This document shows, piece after piece, positions 1 to 9,865 of a stretch of DNA of 64,000 bases. The DNA comes from Phytoactinopolyspora halophila (GTDB lineage Bacteria; Actinomycetota; Actinomycetes; Jiangellales; Jiangellaceae), in the NCBI RefSeq assembly GCF_003287285.1, contig NZ_QMIG01000015.1, positions 62,001-126,000 on the forward strand. Direction: 5' to 3'. Every line of letters begins with the position of its first letter. Within the stretch, counting starts at the first letter, position 1. A program made the position numbers and the translations under genes. Under the pieces are notes generated by a model. That model saw only the letters and a list, made by a program, of their open reading frames with translations. It ran no database searches and was not told the DNA's origin.

Positions 1-73
1 CGGCCGTCGGCCCGAAACGGCCGACACGGGTACTACCAATGATCACAGTCAGGCGGAGTGGTTCGTCGATCAT
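1..73 (-). CDS. NAD(P)H-dependent FMN reductase family protein, N-terminal part (truncated by window edge)
   Basis: Only the first 24 codons lie in the window. They translate to MIDEPLRLTVIIGSTRVGRF and onward. The hydrophobic strand followed by GSTR.GR is the phosphate-binding start of NADPH-dependent FMN reductases (flavodoxin-like fold), which bind FMN and reduce flavins, azo dyes or quinones. A strong Shine-Dalgarno (GAGAGGAG) sits just upstream of the ATG on the minus strand, supporting this start. It is divergent from the SARP-like gene at 198, with 124 bases between the two starts. The exact substrate cannot be told from so short a fragment. Confidence 0.7.
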   Translation of the reverse strand, partial: MIDEPLRLTVIIGSTRVGRFGPTA

Positions 74-164
74 GTTGGTGGCTCCTCTCAAAGGCTTTCG
101 CATCGCCCGGGCGATCTGAGGACGACCATGCACGTCCCCGCTTCGGATCCACTTCGGGCCGACT

Positions 165-191
165 TTGGATCTGCTCCTGCTCGGTTAGGGT
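165..191 (+). promoter_or_regulatory. candidate promoter of the SARP-like gene (leaderless transcript)
   Basis: TTGGAT (165-170) and TAGGGT (186-191) form a -35/-10-like pair with a short 15-base spacer. The -10 ends six bases before the GTG start and no Shine-Dalgarno is visible. Together this suggests a leaderless mRNA, common in actinomycetes. Confidence 0.35.
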
Positions 192-197
192 TGAAGT

Positions 198-3100
198 GTG
201 AGGTTCGGTGTTCTCGGGACGCTGGAGGTGCACACCGACCGTGGAGAACCGGTCCGGGTGCCCGAGCTCAAGGTCCGTGTCCTGCTCGCCGACCTGCTCG
301 CACACAGGGGCACGGTGGTCTCCGCCGACCGCTTGATCGAGGATCTGTGGGACGCTCAGCTGCCGGCCAACCCCCGCACGGCCCTGCAGGCACGCGTGTC
401 GCAGCTTCGTCGGGCTCTTGACGACGCCGAACCGGGCGCTCGTGAATTGGTTGTCTCAGAGGGGCCGGGTTACGCCCTTCGCGTCCGGGATGACGCAGTG
501 GACGCTGACCGGGTCGCCGAGTTGCTACAACGGGCGCGCGACACCGACGATCCACGACAGCGCGCCGCGCTGCTCGACGACGCATTGGCCCTGTGGCGAG
601 GTCCGGTGTTTGCCGATACGGCTGACGCGCCGTTCGCGCGCGCCGCCGTCGCCCGGCTCGACGAGCTGTGGCTGACCATTCATGAGGAGCGCGCCGAAGC
701 GCATCTTGCGGCGGGGTCTCCAGCGGAGCTGACCGGACAGCTCGCCGCGTTGGTCGCCGAGCATCCGCTGCGTGAGCGGCTGCGAGCAGCGCTGATGCGC
801 GCGCTCTACCAGGCCGGCCAGCCCAACAAGGCACTGGAGACATACCGGGACATCGACACCCGGTTGCGCGACGAGCTCGGGACCGAACCCGGTCCCGAGC
901 TCGTCGCCGTGCACCACGCCGTGCTCACTCACGACCCGCAGCTGCGCCCGGCGCACCCGTCCAGCAGCGACGAGCACCTGGCGCTGCCAGCAACCTTGAC
1001 TCCACTGGTTGGCCGAGACAACGACCTCGCGCGAGTGCAACGGGCGCTCGACGGGCGGCGCCTGGTGACCCTCGTCGGTCCGGGCGGGGTCGGCAAGACC
1101 CGGCTGGCGCTGGCCGTCGCTCACCAGGTGGCCGATCAGTCTGCTGACGGTGTCCGGCTGGTCGAGCTGGACCAGGTGCCCACTGGAGCTGGCGAGGCTG
1201 ATGTGGCGGGCGCGATCTCTGCAGCCTGCGGGGTGCGCTCAAGCGCGACGTCCCGCGTGCGCGACCCGGAGGCTTGGGCGGACCCCGTCAGCCAACTGAT
1301 CAATGCTCTGCGCGGGCAGGACATGCTGCTGGTGCTGGACAACGTCGAGCACCTGGTGGACGCCGTTGCCGCTATGGTGAGCCGGCTGCTCTCCGCCGCG
1401 CCAGGGCTCCGGGTGCTCACTACCAGCCGGGAGCCGATCACGCTGCCGGCCGAGACGGTACTTCCGGTCGATCCGCTGGACGTCGACGGTTCCGACGGCA
1501 CCGACTCCGCCGCCGCCGTGGAGCTATTCACTGCCCGCGCCCGCACAGCCGACCCCGACGCCGAGCTCGACCCGGCGACCGTGCGCAGGTTGTGCCATCG
1601 CCTCGACGGTATTCCACTCGCGCTCGAGCTGGCTGCCGCGCGGGTCCGCGCGCTTGGGGTAGCAGGCCTGGTCGAACGCCTCGACGACCGGTTCGCGCTC
1701 TTGAGCCGGGGTGGTCGTGACTGGGGCCCGCAACGGCAACGGACGCTTCGGGCGACACTGGACTGGAGCTGGGAACTCCTCGACGATGCTGAGCGAGCGG
1801 TGCTACGTCGACTGGCCCCGTGCATCGGAGGGTGCACCCTGGAGGCCGCCGAGGATCTGGCCACCGGGTCAGACGTTGCCCCCGACGAGGTCGCTGATCT
1901 GGTCGCACGACTGGTGGACCGCTCCTGGCTGGTCTCGTCCGGTCAAGGCCAACCGCGACGCTTCCGGATGCTCGAATCGATCGCAGCCTACGCTGCCGAG
2001 GCGCTGGCCGTCGCCGGTGAGGAGCGCGCGGCGCGCGACCGGCATCTCGCCCACTATCTCGCCGTGGTCGAACAGGCGGATGCCGGGCTGCGGGGTCGCG
2101 AACAGCGTCGCTGGCTGGAGCGGCTCGACCTCGAGTCCGCCAACGTCCGCGCCGCACTGGATCATGCCGTCGCCACTGGCGCCGCCGATGCCGCATTGCG
2201 GCTGGTTGACGCCACAGAGTGGTATTGGTTCCTGCGAGGACGCGCCAACGTGGGAATCCGCGCGGCCACCACGGCGTTGTCGGCGATCGGCGACGGCGTC
2301 GAGCCGCCGAAGGCGGCATCGGTGCGGGCGTGGCGGTCCGGCCTGGCCCTCTGGACGAACACTCCCGACGTTCCTGTGCAGGCCGTTCCCGTCGCCGCGC
2401 CGCCGCGTGTGCGCTGGTTCAATGCATTCGCACACTGGGCGCTGGACGTCGCTACCAGTCACGTGCAGCTGTCCGAATTGCTCACCGAGTTTCGGGCGAG
2501 CGGAGACGAGTGGGGCACGGCAGCCGCCCTGGTCACACGGGCAAATGTCGCATTGGGTACAGATCATCTCGACGCCGCGTTGCGAGACGCGGAGCTGGCC
2601 GGAGCGATATTCACCGAATTGGGCGATCAGTGGGGGCACCTGCAGGTAGCGACCTGCCTGGCCCTCGTGGCCGAGATCCGTGGTGACTACGACGAGGCCC
2701 TGCACCTGCACACCACTGCCCTGCGCATGGCGGAGGATCTGGATCTCGCCGCCGAGACATCCGGACTGCTCGCGGCCCTGGGACGGTTCGCCCTGGTCGT
2801 CGGCGACTTCGATACCGCCGAGGCGCACCACCGCCGCGCCCGCGAACTAGCCCGCGATCAGGGCAACCCGGGGCTTGTGGACTATGCCGAGTTCGGCCTG
2901 GCGCTCACCTTGCGTCGCCGCGGGGACCTGGAGGGAGCCGAGGCGCTGCTGCTCGACTGGTTCGGCCGCCAGCACGGGCACGGCAAGGTCGACGGGCCGT
3001 TCAGCCCACTGCCGCTGATCGAGCTGGGATTCGTCGCCGAGCAGCGCGAAGACGGGCCGGGCGCGCTGGAACGGCAGCGCCAGGGCCACGCGCAGGCGGT

Positions 3101-3401
3101 CCTCTCGTCGTCTCCGCGGACGATGGCGCTGGCTCTCGAAGGGCTCGCTGGCGCGCACAGCCTGCTTGGTGCATCGACTAAGGCCGCGCACCTGCTTGGA
3201 GCCGCGGACGCACTGCGCCGAGGACTGGGGACCCCGTTGGGCCCCGGAGAGCGCGGTGACGTCGATCGCATCCGTTCCCGGGTGCAGACGGCCCTGGGGG
3301 TCGAGGCAGCGAACGCCGCCGAGGCCGAAGGCGCCGCTCACCCGTCCACGGAGCTAGCGTGGGATCACGGCAAGCCGTCAAGACTACTCTGGCCAAGCTA
3401 A
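198..3401 (+). CDS. SARP/AfsR-like transcriptional regulator (BTAD + NB-ARC ATPase + TPR)
   Basis: This 1067-aa protein has the AfsR-like order. An OmpR-type winged helix comes first (about 1-95, starting RFGVLGTLEV), then a bacterial transcriptional activator domain (about 95-245), an NB-ARC-type ATPase with P-loop GPGGVGKTR (about 295) and Walker B LLVLDNVEHL, and a TPR-rich C-terminal half. Such proteins usually activate secondary-metabolite genes or act as pleiotropic regulators, with ATP binding as a switch. The GTG start directly precedes the HTH domain. The next gene is convergent; the deoxysugar genes beyond it may be targets, but that is inference from proximity only. Confidence 0.88.
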   Translation: MRFGVLGTLEVHTDRGEPVRVPELKVRVLLADLLAHRGTVVSADRLIEDLWDAQLPANPRTALQARVSQLRRALDDAEPGARELVVSEGPGYALRVRDDAVDADRVAELLQRARDTDDPRQRAALLDDALALWRGPVFADTADAPFARAAVARLDELWLTIHEERAEAHLAAGSPAELTGQLAALVAEHPLRERLRAALMRALYQAGQPNKALETYRDIDTRLRDELGTEPGPELVAVHHAVLTHDPQLRPAHPSSSDEHLALPATLTPLVGRDNDLARVQRALDGRRLVTLVGPGGVGKTRLALAVAHQVADQSADGVRLVELDQVPTGAGEADVAGAISAACGVRSSATSRVRDPEAWADPVSQLINALRGQDMLLVLDNVEHLVDAVAAMVSRLLSAAPGLRVLTTSREPITLPAETVLPVDPLDVDGSDGTDSAAAVELFTARARTADPDAELDPATVRRLCHRLDGIPLALELAAARVRALGVAGLVERLDDRFALLSRGGRDWGPQRQRTLRATLDWSWELLDDAERAVLRRLAPCIGGCTLEAAEDLATGSDVAPDEVADLVARLVDRSWLVSSGQGQPRRFRMLESIAAYAAEALAVAGEERAARDRHLAHYLAVVEQADAGLRGREQRRWLERLDLESANVRAALDHAVATGAADAALRLVDATEWYWFLRGRANVGIRAATTALSAIGDGVEPPKAASVRAWRSGLALWTNTPDVPVQAVPVAAPPRVRWFNAFAHWALDVATSHVQLSELLTEFRASGDEWGTAAALVTRANVALGTDHLDAALRDAELAGAIFTELGDQWGHLQVATCLALVAEIRGDYDEALHLHTTALRMAEDLDLAAETSGLLAALGRFALVVGDFDTAEAHHRRARELARDQGNPGLVDYAEFGLALTLRRRGDLEGAEALLLDWFGRQHGHGKVDGPFSPLPLIELGFVAEQREDGPGALERQRQGHAQAVLSSSPRTMALALEGLAGAHSLLGASTKAAHLLGAADALRRGLGTPLGPGERGDVDRIRSRVQTALGVEAANAAEAEGAAHPSTELAWDHGKPSRLLWPS

Positions 3402-3402
3402 C

Positions 3403-3457
3403 CCATGATCATGAACTCTTACCGTCCACATACGTCGATAAGAGTTCATGATCATGG
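3403..3457. terminator. bidirectional hairpin between convergent genes (TGATCATGAAC family)
   Basis: A perfect 19-bp inverted repeat (3403-3421 with 3439-3457, loop 17 bases) begins two bases after the TAA of the SARP-like gene and ends just before the convergent epimerase stop. Position and strength suit a shared terminator. Its arm TGATCATGAACTCTTA nearly matches the hairpin at 30186-30234. Confidence 0.7.
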
Positions 3458-3464
3458 AGTCACG

Positions 3465-4484
3465 TCATAGCGCGGCCTCACCACCACGCACGCAGAACTC
3501 GACAGTGCGGCACAGCCCTTCGACGAGCGGGACCATCGGCCGCCATCCGGTCACGCCCCGGAAGGCCGACGAGTCGATCGTGATGCTGCGAAAGTCACCT
3601 GGCTCCGCATAGTCCGGCGGCGGGACCGGCACGACCTTCACCGGCGGCTTCCCCGTTTGCCTCGCGACGGTTTCGGCGATCGTCCGGAATACGTCACCGA
3701 GAGCCTCACCACGTCCAGTGCCTAGCAACCATCGCCGACCGGACAGGTGGGGAACGTAGTGGGTTGCGGCGACCAGTCCCGCTGCAGCGTCCTCGACGTA
3801 GAGCAAATCCCGCCGGACCGTACCGTCGTGCCACATCGTCAACGGCTCGCCGTCGAGCGCCCGGCGCACCATCGTGGAGACCACTCCCTTGTCGCGTGCC
3901 GTGGAATCCGGGCCATAGCCGTACATGGCTGGCAGACGCACCGAGACACCGTGCAGCACACCTTCCGCATCGGCCGCGAGCAGCGCACGCTCAGCGGCCA
4001 GCTTCTGCCGGCTGTACTCGTCGCTCGGGCGATCGGGCTCGGTACCGTCGATGACCTCCCTGTCGTGCGCACCAACCTGAGAGGTAGCCCCAGCAAACAC
4101 GATCCGCTGCCGGTCGCGACCCCGCCGCCGGCGCGCGGCCTCGACCAGGTCATGAACGAGCCCGACGTTGACCCGTTCGGCCGCGCGGTCCCCGTCATCG
4201 ATCCGCCACGTCGACGAGCCGGCGATGTGAGCAACCGTGTGCACCACGACGTCGGCATCTGCGACCACGTCGGCGACCGCTCCCGGCTCGGTCAGCTCGA
4301 GCGGGCACACCTCGATATCGGCAACCGCACCGTCCGGAACTGCCGCGGGACGCCGGGAGACCGCACGAACTCGAAGTGGCTGCGCAGCGAGATGCCGTAA
4401 CACGGCCGAACCGACAAAACCCGTGGCGCCGAGCAGGACCACGTGCGCCGGCTGCACCGCGGACATTGTCTGAATCGACGTCAT
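3465..4484 (-). CDS. NAD(P)-dependent epimerase/dehydratase, probable nucleotide-sugar 4-ketoreductase
   Basis: An extended short-chain dehydrogenase of 339 aa. The N-terminal nucleotide-binding motif is GATGFVG (residues about 19-25). The active site has a Thr/Ser in the FAGATSQ stretch and a YSRQK motif with Tyr and Lys. In actinomycetes this family reduces the 4-keto group of dTDP-deoxyhexoses at the last step. It stands divergent from an aminotransferase and a 3,5-epimerase, which supports a deoxysugar role. No clear Shine-Dalgarno is seen; ATG 4484 is used, with an internal ATG at 4466 as alternative. Dehydratase or epimerase activity cannot be excluded from sequence. Confidence 0.75.
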   Translation of the reverse strand: MTSIQTMSAVQPAHVVLLGATGFVGSAVLRHLAAQPLRVRAVSRRPAAVPDGAVADIEVCPLELTEPGAVADVVADADVVVHTVAHIAGSSTWRIDDGDRAAERVNVGLVHDLVEAARRRRGRDRQRIVFAGATSQVGAHDREVIDGTEPDRPSDEYSRQKLAAERALLAADAEGVLHGVSVRLPAMYGYGPDSTARDKGVVSTMVRRALDGEPLTMWHDGTVRRDLLYVEDAAAGLVAATHYVPHLSGRRWLLGTGRGEALGDVFRTIAETVARQTGKPPVKVVPVPPPDYAEPGDFRSITIDSSAFRGVTGWRPMVPLVEGLCRTVEFCVRGGEAAL

Positions 4485-4756
4485 AATCCGTCACACCCGA
4501 CCTCACGAACTAGGGTAAATGTCACGGAAAGAAATCCAGAATTCAACCATTCATTCTTCGAAACACGGCTCTGGGGGCGTGGCTTCGAGATTAGCGTCCG
4601 CAGCACACCATCGAACCCAGTTTGCACAGACTCTACGCAAATCTGGAATGAATATGACGTCGGCGAAAACCTCACACGGAATTGACCAAATTAGTATTGA
4701 TCCTTTTCCTGCGATGCACGCACTCTGGATCCCAACCATCCACGAGGAGCGTGCAC

Positions 4757-5899
4757 ATGTCGATATCCGTGTGGGACTACCTGCCCGAGTACGAAAACGA
4801 ACGCGAGGAAATCCTCGAGGCGGTGGATACGGTGTTCCGGTCCGGGCAGCTCGTTCTCGGCAAGAGCGTACGGGGATTCGAGCGCGAGTTCGCCGACTAC
4901 CACGGTCTCCCCCATTGCGTTGGCGTCGACAACGGCACCAACGCCGTCAAGCTGGCACTGGAAGCAGTCGGGGTCGGGCCCGGTGACGAGGTGATCACCG
5001 TGTCGAACACGGCAGCACCGACCGTGCTCGCAATCGACAGCGCCGGAGCGACCCCGGTATTCGTCGACGTGCGGCGCGACGACTACCTGATGAACGTCGA
5101 CCAGGTCGCCGCCGCGATCACACCGCGGACCAAGGCTCTGCTTCCTGTCCACCTCTACGGCCAGTGCGTGGACATGACACCGCTGCACACACTCGCCGCA
5201 GAACACGGGCTGGCCGTCGTCGAGGACTGCGCCCAGGCCCACGGCGCCACCCAGCGCGGCCAGCTGGCCGGAACGTTCGGTGACACCGCGGCGTTCTCGT
5301 TCTACCCAACGAAGGTTCTGGGCGCCTACGGCGACGGCGGCGCGGTCGTAACGCCGAATCAGAAAACCGCCGAAGAGCTGCGAAAACTACGCTACTACGG
5401 GATGCGCGACGTGTATTACGTCGTCCGCACCCCCGGACACAACAGCCGCCTCGACGAGGTGCACGCCGAGATCTTGCGCCGCAAGCTGCGCCGGCTGGAC
5501 GACTATGTGGCCGGCCGCCGCACGGTCGCCGCGCGCTACGCGGAGGCCCTCGGCGATACCGAGCTGGAACTTCCGAAGGTGAACGACGGAAACGAGCACG
5601 TGTACTACGTCTACGTGGTGCGTCACCCCGACCGGGACAGGATCATCTCGGAGCTCGCCAACCACGGGATCAAATTGAACATCAGCTATCCGTGGCCGGT
5701 TCACACCATGACCGGGTTCGCCCACCTCGGCTACGAGCGCGGATCCTTGCCAGTCACCGAGGAACTGGCCGATCAGATCTTCTCACTGCCCATGTACCCG
5801 TCGCTCGACCTGGACCGCCAACACCGCGTGATCGACGCCGTGCGCCAGGTTCTGGGCGTGGATCGGGCAGGAATGGCGGTGGCCCGTGAAGGCGCGTGA
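4757..5899 (+). CDS. DegT/DnrJ/EryC1/StrS-family sugar aminotransferase
   Basis: A 380-aa PLP enzyme of the sensory-type aminotransferase family that transfers an amino group to keto-deoxysugar nucleotides. Visible features: [13 protein letters not shown], the EDCAQAHGA stretch holding the PLP-ring Asp, and the Schiff-base lysine in [15 protein letters not shown]. The closest family types are dTDP-3-keto-6-deoxyhexose 3-aminotransferases of macrolide sugars. The start is the ATG after GAGGAG (4744-4749, spacing 7); a longer open frame upstream has no support. Its last 14 bases overlap the 3,5-epimerase gene, so the two are cotranscribed and probably translationally coupled. Confidence 0.88.
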   Translation: MSISVWDYLPEYENEREEILEAVDTVFRSGQLVLGKSVRGFEREFADYHGLPHCVGVDNGTNAVKLALEAVGVGPGDEVITVSNTAAPTVLAIDSAGATPVFVDVRRDDYLMNVDQVAAAITPRTKALLPVHLYGQCVDMTPLHTLAAEHGLAVVEDCAQAHGATQRGQLAGTFGDTAAFSFYPTKVLGAYGDGGAVVTPNQKTAEELRKLRYYGMRDVYYVVRTPGHNSRLDEVHAEILRRKLRRLDDYVAGRRTVAARYAEALGDTELELPKVNDGNEHVYYVYVVRHPDRDRIISELANHGIKLNISYPWPVHTMTGFAHLGYERGSLPVTEELADQIFSLPMYPSLDLDRQHRVIDAVRQVLGVDRAGMAVAREGA

Positions 5900-6539
5900 G
5901 CTGGCCATACCTGGCACGTTCGAGCTCGTGTCTTCGACGTTCACGGACGAGCGTGGGACGATCGCGATCCCGCACGACGAGCGGGAGCTTGTCGCGGTCA
6001 CCGGGCATCCGATGTTCCCGGTGCGGCAGTGCACCCACAGCCGATCTGTCTGCGGCGTCGTGCGTGGTGTGCACTACACCGCCACCCCGCCGGGAAGTGC
6101 CAAGCTCGTGTACAGCCTCTGGGGGCGGGCGTTGGACATCGTGATCGACCTGCGGGTCGGATCGTGGACATTCGGCCAGTGGGACGTGGTCGTACTCGAC
6201 GGGGAATGGCCGAGCGCGCTGTTCATGCCGATCGGCATCGGGCACGCGTTTGTGGCGCTGGAAGACGACACGACGATCCACTACATGCTTTCAAAACGGT
6301 TCGTGGTGGAAGAGGAGTATGCGATCTCCGTTCGCGACCCGGAGCTGGGATTGCCGCTGCCTACGGACATGGAGCTCATCCTGTCAGACCGTGACCAGGG
6401 TGCTCCGACGCTGAAGCAGGCATGCGACACGGGGCTGCTCCCGAACTACGAGACCTCCCGCGCACTCGATGACGCCCTCTATGTGGGCCACGAAAATCCA
6501 GTCACGATCACCGGGTCCACACGCGCGAGCTCCGCGTAG
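5886..6539 (+). CDS. dTDP-4-dehydrorhamnose 3,5-epimerase-like protein (RmlC/EvaD type)
   Basis: A 217-aa cupin-fold sugar epimerase. It shows the family landmarks RGVHYT with the catalytic His, [19 protein letters not shown] and the metal-free cupin stretch [16 protein letters not shown]. RmlC-type enzymes epimerise C3 and/or C5 of dTDP-4-keto-6-deoxysugars; relatives in antibiotic clusters act only at C5. The GTG start lies inside the end of the aminotransferase gene. Together with the divergent ketoreductase this makes three deoxysugar genes, but no dTDP-glucose synthase, 4,6-dehydratase or glycosyltransferase is present in the window. Confidence 0.85.
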   Translation: MKARELAIPGTFELVSSTFTDERGTIAIPHDERELVAVTGHPMFPVRQCTHSRSVCGVVRGVHYTATPPGSAKLVYSLWGRALDIVIDLRVGSWTFGQWDVVVLDGEWPSALFMPIGIGHAFVALEDDTTIHYMLSKRFVVEEEYAISVRDPELGLPLPTDMELILSDRDQGAPTLKQACDTGLLPNYETSRALDDALYVGHENPVTITGSTRASSA

Positions 6540-6604
6540 GGCGCAACCAAATCACGGCTCGTTATCTGTGCCCGGGAGCTCGTTACGATCAATATTCCTC
6601 AACA

Positions 6605-6859
6605 TTAAATGAACCCAATCCCCGCAACGTCCCTCTTCGTCCGACCAACCACGTCGGGACGGCTGGAATGAAGCCAGCCGGCTGTCGAGAGGAACTCGCG
6701 AGTGATCGGTGGGGTGAAGTCGAAGAACTTGGGCGGCTCGGGTAGCTGGACCTGGCCGAGGATGGTGGCTTGACCTGAGGTGATGATGGAGCGTGGAGCC
6801 ACGATGCCGTCGGCGGTGGCGAGGGTGCGCGGTTCGAGGGTGCCACGCATCGAGGACAC
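6605..6859 (-). other. unrecognised 84-codon open frame in a 530-base gap
   Basis: The stretch 6540-7073 holds no recognisable gene. One minus-strand frame reads 84 codons and contains ATILGQVQLPEPPKFFDF, a plausible-looking protein segment. No family is recognised and no good Shine-Dalgarno is visible. It could be the decayed end of a larger gene or chance. The rest of the gap shows no clear terminator or RNA structure. Confidence 0.25.
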
Positions 6860-7073
6860 TCACCCCATGTCGATCGCGCGCGGGCGCCGACCATCCCATC
6901 ACGGAGAGTGCGCCCGAACCAGATCATGAGACCACCGGGATGCCGACCAAAACGGGACGACCCAGCGAGGGAGAGTGCTCCGTCTCCTTCACACGCCCTG
7001 AAGCCGACAATTTCCTGTAGATCATCTGCCCTAGACCGGCTTGGCAGCTAGGGTCGGTCCAGACGACGTGGTG

Positions 7074-8003
7074 TCAGGCAGGGGCAAGGGTATTGTCAAC
7101 CAGGCCGAGGCGCTCGTAGATCTCCCGAGTCGCCGGTGAGCGGTTCAGCGTGTAGAAGTGGAAACCTGGCGTCCCTTCAGCCAGCAGCCGCTCACACATG
7201 GCCGTCGCATAGTCCACGCCGATGGCCCGGACCGCCTCGCGGTCGTCGCCGGCAGCATAGAGGCGCTCGGCCAGCGACTCGGGGAAGGCCGCGCCGCAGA
7301 GTTCCGCAAACTTCTGGATCTGCTTGACATTCGTCACGGGCATAATGCCCGGAATAATCGGCTTGTCGCCCCCGATGGCCACGGCGTGATCACGTAGCCG
7401 CAGGTAGTCCTCAACGTTGAAGAACATCTGGGTAATGGCGAAGTCCGCACCGGCACGGAACTTGCCCACCAGGTAGCGCACGTCGGTCTCCACGTCTGGT
7501 GAGCGCGGGTGCTTCTCCGGGAACGCGGCAACGCCGACAGAGAAGTCGCCAACCGACTTGATCAGCCGGACCAACTGTTCAGAGTAGAGCAGACCTTCCG
7601 GGTGGGGCGTCCACTCCGCCTGCGGGTCACCGGGCGGGTCGCCACGCAGCGCAAGGATGTTGCGGATACCGGCGTCGGCATACTGTCCGATGACGTGGCG
7701 CAGCTCGGCCACCGAATGGTTCACGGCGGTGAGGTGCCCCATCGCGGTCAACGTGGTGTCCAGCGCCACCTGCCCGGTGAGGCGGACTGTTGACTCTCGT
7801 GTGGTGCCGCCTGCGCCGTAGGTGACGGAGATGAACGTCGGGCGCAGCCGCTCCAGCTCCCGCATCGTCCGCCAGAACAGGCCCTCGGCCTCCGGTGTCT
7901 TGGGTGGCGAGAACTCGAACGAGTACGACCGCTCGCCTGCGGCCAGCAGCTCGCGGATAGCCGGGCCGTTTCCTTGTGGGGTGCTCGGCAATCCTCGAGA
8001 CAT
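7074..8003 (-). CDS. metF: 5,10-methylenetetrahydrofolate reductase
   Basis: A 309-aa flavoprotein that reduces 5,10-methylene-THF to 5-methyl-THF for methionine synthesis. Family marks: [11 protein letters not shown] near the N-terminus with the catalytic Glu, [12 protein letters not shown], and [11 protein letters not shown], which binds FAD/folate. Length matches bacterial MetF. The start chosen is ATG 8003, preceded by AAGGTGA five bases upstream; an open frame extending ten codons further lacks a ribosome site. It appears monocistronic. No riboswitch was recognised in the 265 bases upstream. Confidence 0.95.
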   Translation of the reverse strand: MSRGLPSTPQGNGPAIRELLAAGERSYSFEFSPPKTPEAEGLFWRTMRELERLRPTFISVTYGAGGTTRESTVRLTGQVALDTTLTAMGHLTAVNHSVAELRHVIGQYADAGIRNILALRGDPPGDPQAEWTPHPEGLLYSEQLVRLIKSVGDFSVGVAAFPEKHPRSPDVETDVRYLVGKFRAGADFAITQMFFNVEDYLRLRDHAVAIGGDKPIIPGIMPVTNVKQIQKFAELCGAAFPESLAERLYAAGDDREAVRAIGVDYATAMCERLLAEGTPGFHFYTLNRSPATREIYERLGLVDNTLAPA

Positions 8004-8268
8004 ACCAGTCACCTTATCGAGGCTCGTCCACATTTCGAACGGTAGATCTCATTAAGTGGGATCTCGTGCCCGCCAACCTGCAATGATGCACCGAGACGTC
8101 GATGCCCAGCCAGCCGAGGCACATCGGCTAGCCCGCCTTCACGCCAGGTGGCTCCACCTCTGACCTCTGGCGCATCGCTCACGATGGCTCTCACAGTGGA
8201 GCACGACCAGGGCAGCGAGATGGTCTCTTCCGCCTTCATTAATCGCACCCCCACGCCACGCCGATGCC

Positions 8269-9286
8269 ATGCTCAACAGCCAGATGCGCGCCATGGGCGC
8301 CGTTCTCATCGAAGGGGTGAAGGGCTGCGGCAAGACTGCCACCGCCCGCCAGGTCGCCGCCAGTGAAGTCCTGCTCGACTCGGATCCCAACGCCGAGAGG
8401 AGAGCCGCGCTCGATCCCCGGCTGCTGTTGGATGGGGATACTCCACGCCTGCTCGACGAGTGGCAATGTGTCCCTCGCATCTGGGATACCGTTCGTCGAA
8501 CAGTCGATGATCGCGGTTTGCGTGGCCAGTCCATCCTCACCAGCTCAGCCACGCCCCGGGACGATGCTCAGCGTCATTCCGGAGCTGGTCGCTTCGGCGT
8601 CGTTCGGATGCGCACCATGACCTTGACCGAGAACAGGCGACCACGCCGACCGTGTCGGTCGCCGACCTCCTCAACGGAATCGCGCCCGTCCCAGCGAACA
8701 GCCCACTAGAGCTACGCGACTACCTGCACCACATCGCCGTCGGCGGGTGGCACCTACTGGTCGGCTCAGACGATACCGACGCCCGCACCTACCTGGACGG
8801 CTACCTCAACATCATCGTCGAGCACGACAGGTTCCCGCCTGGGACCCCTCGGTACGCTCGTCCAAGCGCCTGATCACCACCGCGAAGCGACATCTCGGCG
8901 ATCCCTCCCTCGCCGCCGCGATACTCCAGATGTCACCCGAGCGCATGCTCGCCGACCTCGAGATCACCGGATTCCTCTTCGAAAGCCTCGTCGCACACGA
9001 TCTGCGCATGTATACCGAAGCAGTCGGAGCCTCCTGCTTCCACTACCGGGAAGCCGACGCCCGACTCGAGGTCGACTACACCCTCGAGACCCGCGACGGC
9101 GACTGGGCCGGAGTCGAGGTCAAGCTCGGCGAGAACGAGATCGACAAGGCAGCGGCATCACTCCTGAAGCTCGCCGAGCACGTCACGCGGAAGCCAAAGG
9201 CACTCGTCGTCATCACCGGAACCTCCCTGGCCTACACCCGCGACGACGGCGTCCACGTCGTCCCGCTCGGCTGCCTCGGCCCCTGA
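8269..9286 (+). pseudogene. broken AAA_14/DUF4143 ATPase gene
   Basis: The remains read in three frames. Frame 1 (8269 to about 8630) carries the P-loop GVKGCGKTATAR and GDTPRLLDEWQ with the Walker B. After a shift near 8630 a second frame gives VSVADLLNGIAPVP and YLDGYLNIIVEHDR. After a deletion near 8845 a third frame resumes with the C-terminal half (KRHLGDPSLAAA, FESLVAHDLRMY, EVDYTLETRDG, VEVKLGENEIDKAA), which is the DUF4143 nuclease-like domain. An intact homologue should be continuous at about 400-430 aa, so this copy is dead. It lies beside the degraded integration region. Confidence 0.85.
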
Positions 9287-9307
9287 CAGACAGGCATCAC
9301 TCAAACC

Positions 9308-9520
9308 AAGATCGACCAGGCGCTCAGCCGCTCGCTCAGCGACTGAAAACTTTGACACGTATTGGGCGAGAATGGCCGCGGGCAACCGGTCTCAGCCGGG
9401 GATAGCCGGACACAACAAGAACGCCATTCACCCGCATCTCCGCAGGTGAATGGCGGCCTACCGGTAGTAGCCCCGACGGGATTCGAACCCGCGCTACCGT
9501 TTGAGAGAGCGGCATGCCCA
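9308..9520. repeat. duplicated integration-site segment: integrase tail plus partial tRNA-Glu 3' end
   Basis: This segment parallels 12985-13219. It holds a decayed copy of an integrase 3' end, an 11-bp perfect hairpin (9422-9432 with 9445-9455), and 32 bases (9468-9499) identical to the 3' part of the intact tRNA-Glu gene (13147-13178). Similarity continues, with mismatches, through the anticodon arm. It is best read as the far attachment site (or the site left by an earlier insertion) of an element that entered the 3' end of tRNA-Glu. It is not a functional tRNA: the 5' half is missing. Confidence 0.75.
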
Positions 9521-9569
9521 AGCCAAGCACACATGTGATCACCTGCGATAACGCGCGCTCGACGGCCGT

Positions 9570-9645
9570 GCGAAAGTAAACTTGGGCACGTATTCGACAC
9601 AACCCCGTCGACCACGACCGGGGACAGCCGGCCACTATTGCCCGT
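9570..9645 (+). repeat. third degenerate copy of integrase 3' tail
   Basis: The stretch AAACTTGGGCACGTATTCG (around 9580-9598) repeats the tail found at 13026-13044 (AAACTTGGGCGCGTATTCG) and, in decayed form, near 9346. The following bases keep partial similarity (GACAGCCGGCCAC). It suggests more than one insertion event at this site. The bases from 9500 to 9865 otherwise hold no supported gene. Confidence 0.45.
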
Positions 9646-9865
9646 CAGCGTCCCCGTCGGCATGTCACCAACGGAATACCCCGCTGGGCATGGTGAGCAT
9701 ATGGGCACGCCAGCCGAACCGCTGCCACCGGCGGGGCAGAGCACGCTGAGCGATCAGACCACGGCGGGATGGGGTGGGGCCATCCGGACTTGTTCCGGGA
9801 TCCAACGGCGTCCCAGACAGCCGTCATCGAGCCAACTCCGACGACGGTGGCTGGCCGAGTCTGCG

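Noticed and set aside
198-6539. Antibiotic biosynthetic gene cluster
   Set aside because: Only a regulator and three sugar genes are present; there is no polyketide, peptide or terpene synthase, glycosyltransferase or resistance gene in the neighbouring sequence.
8004-8268. SAM, cobalamin or folate riboswitch upstream of metF
   Set aside because: No conserved riboswitch core sequence or leader hairpin could be recognised on the minus strand before the start.
9468-9520. Second tRNA-Glu gene
   Set aside because: Only the 3' half resembles tRNA; the acceptor 5' strand and D-arm are absent and the anticodon arm is altered, so it is an attachment-site duplicate.
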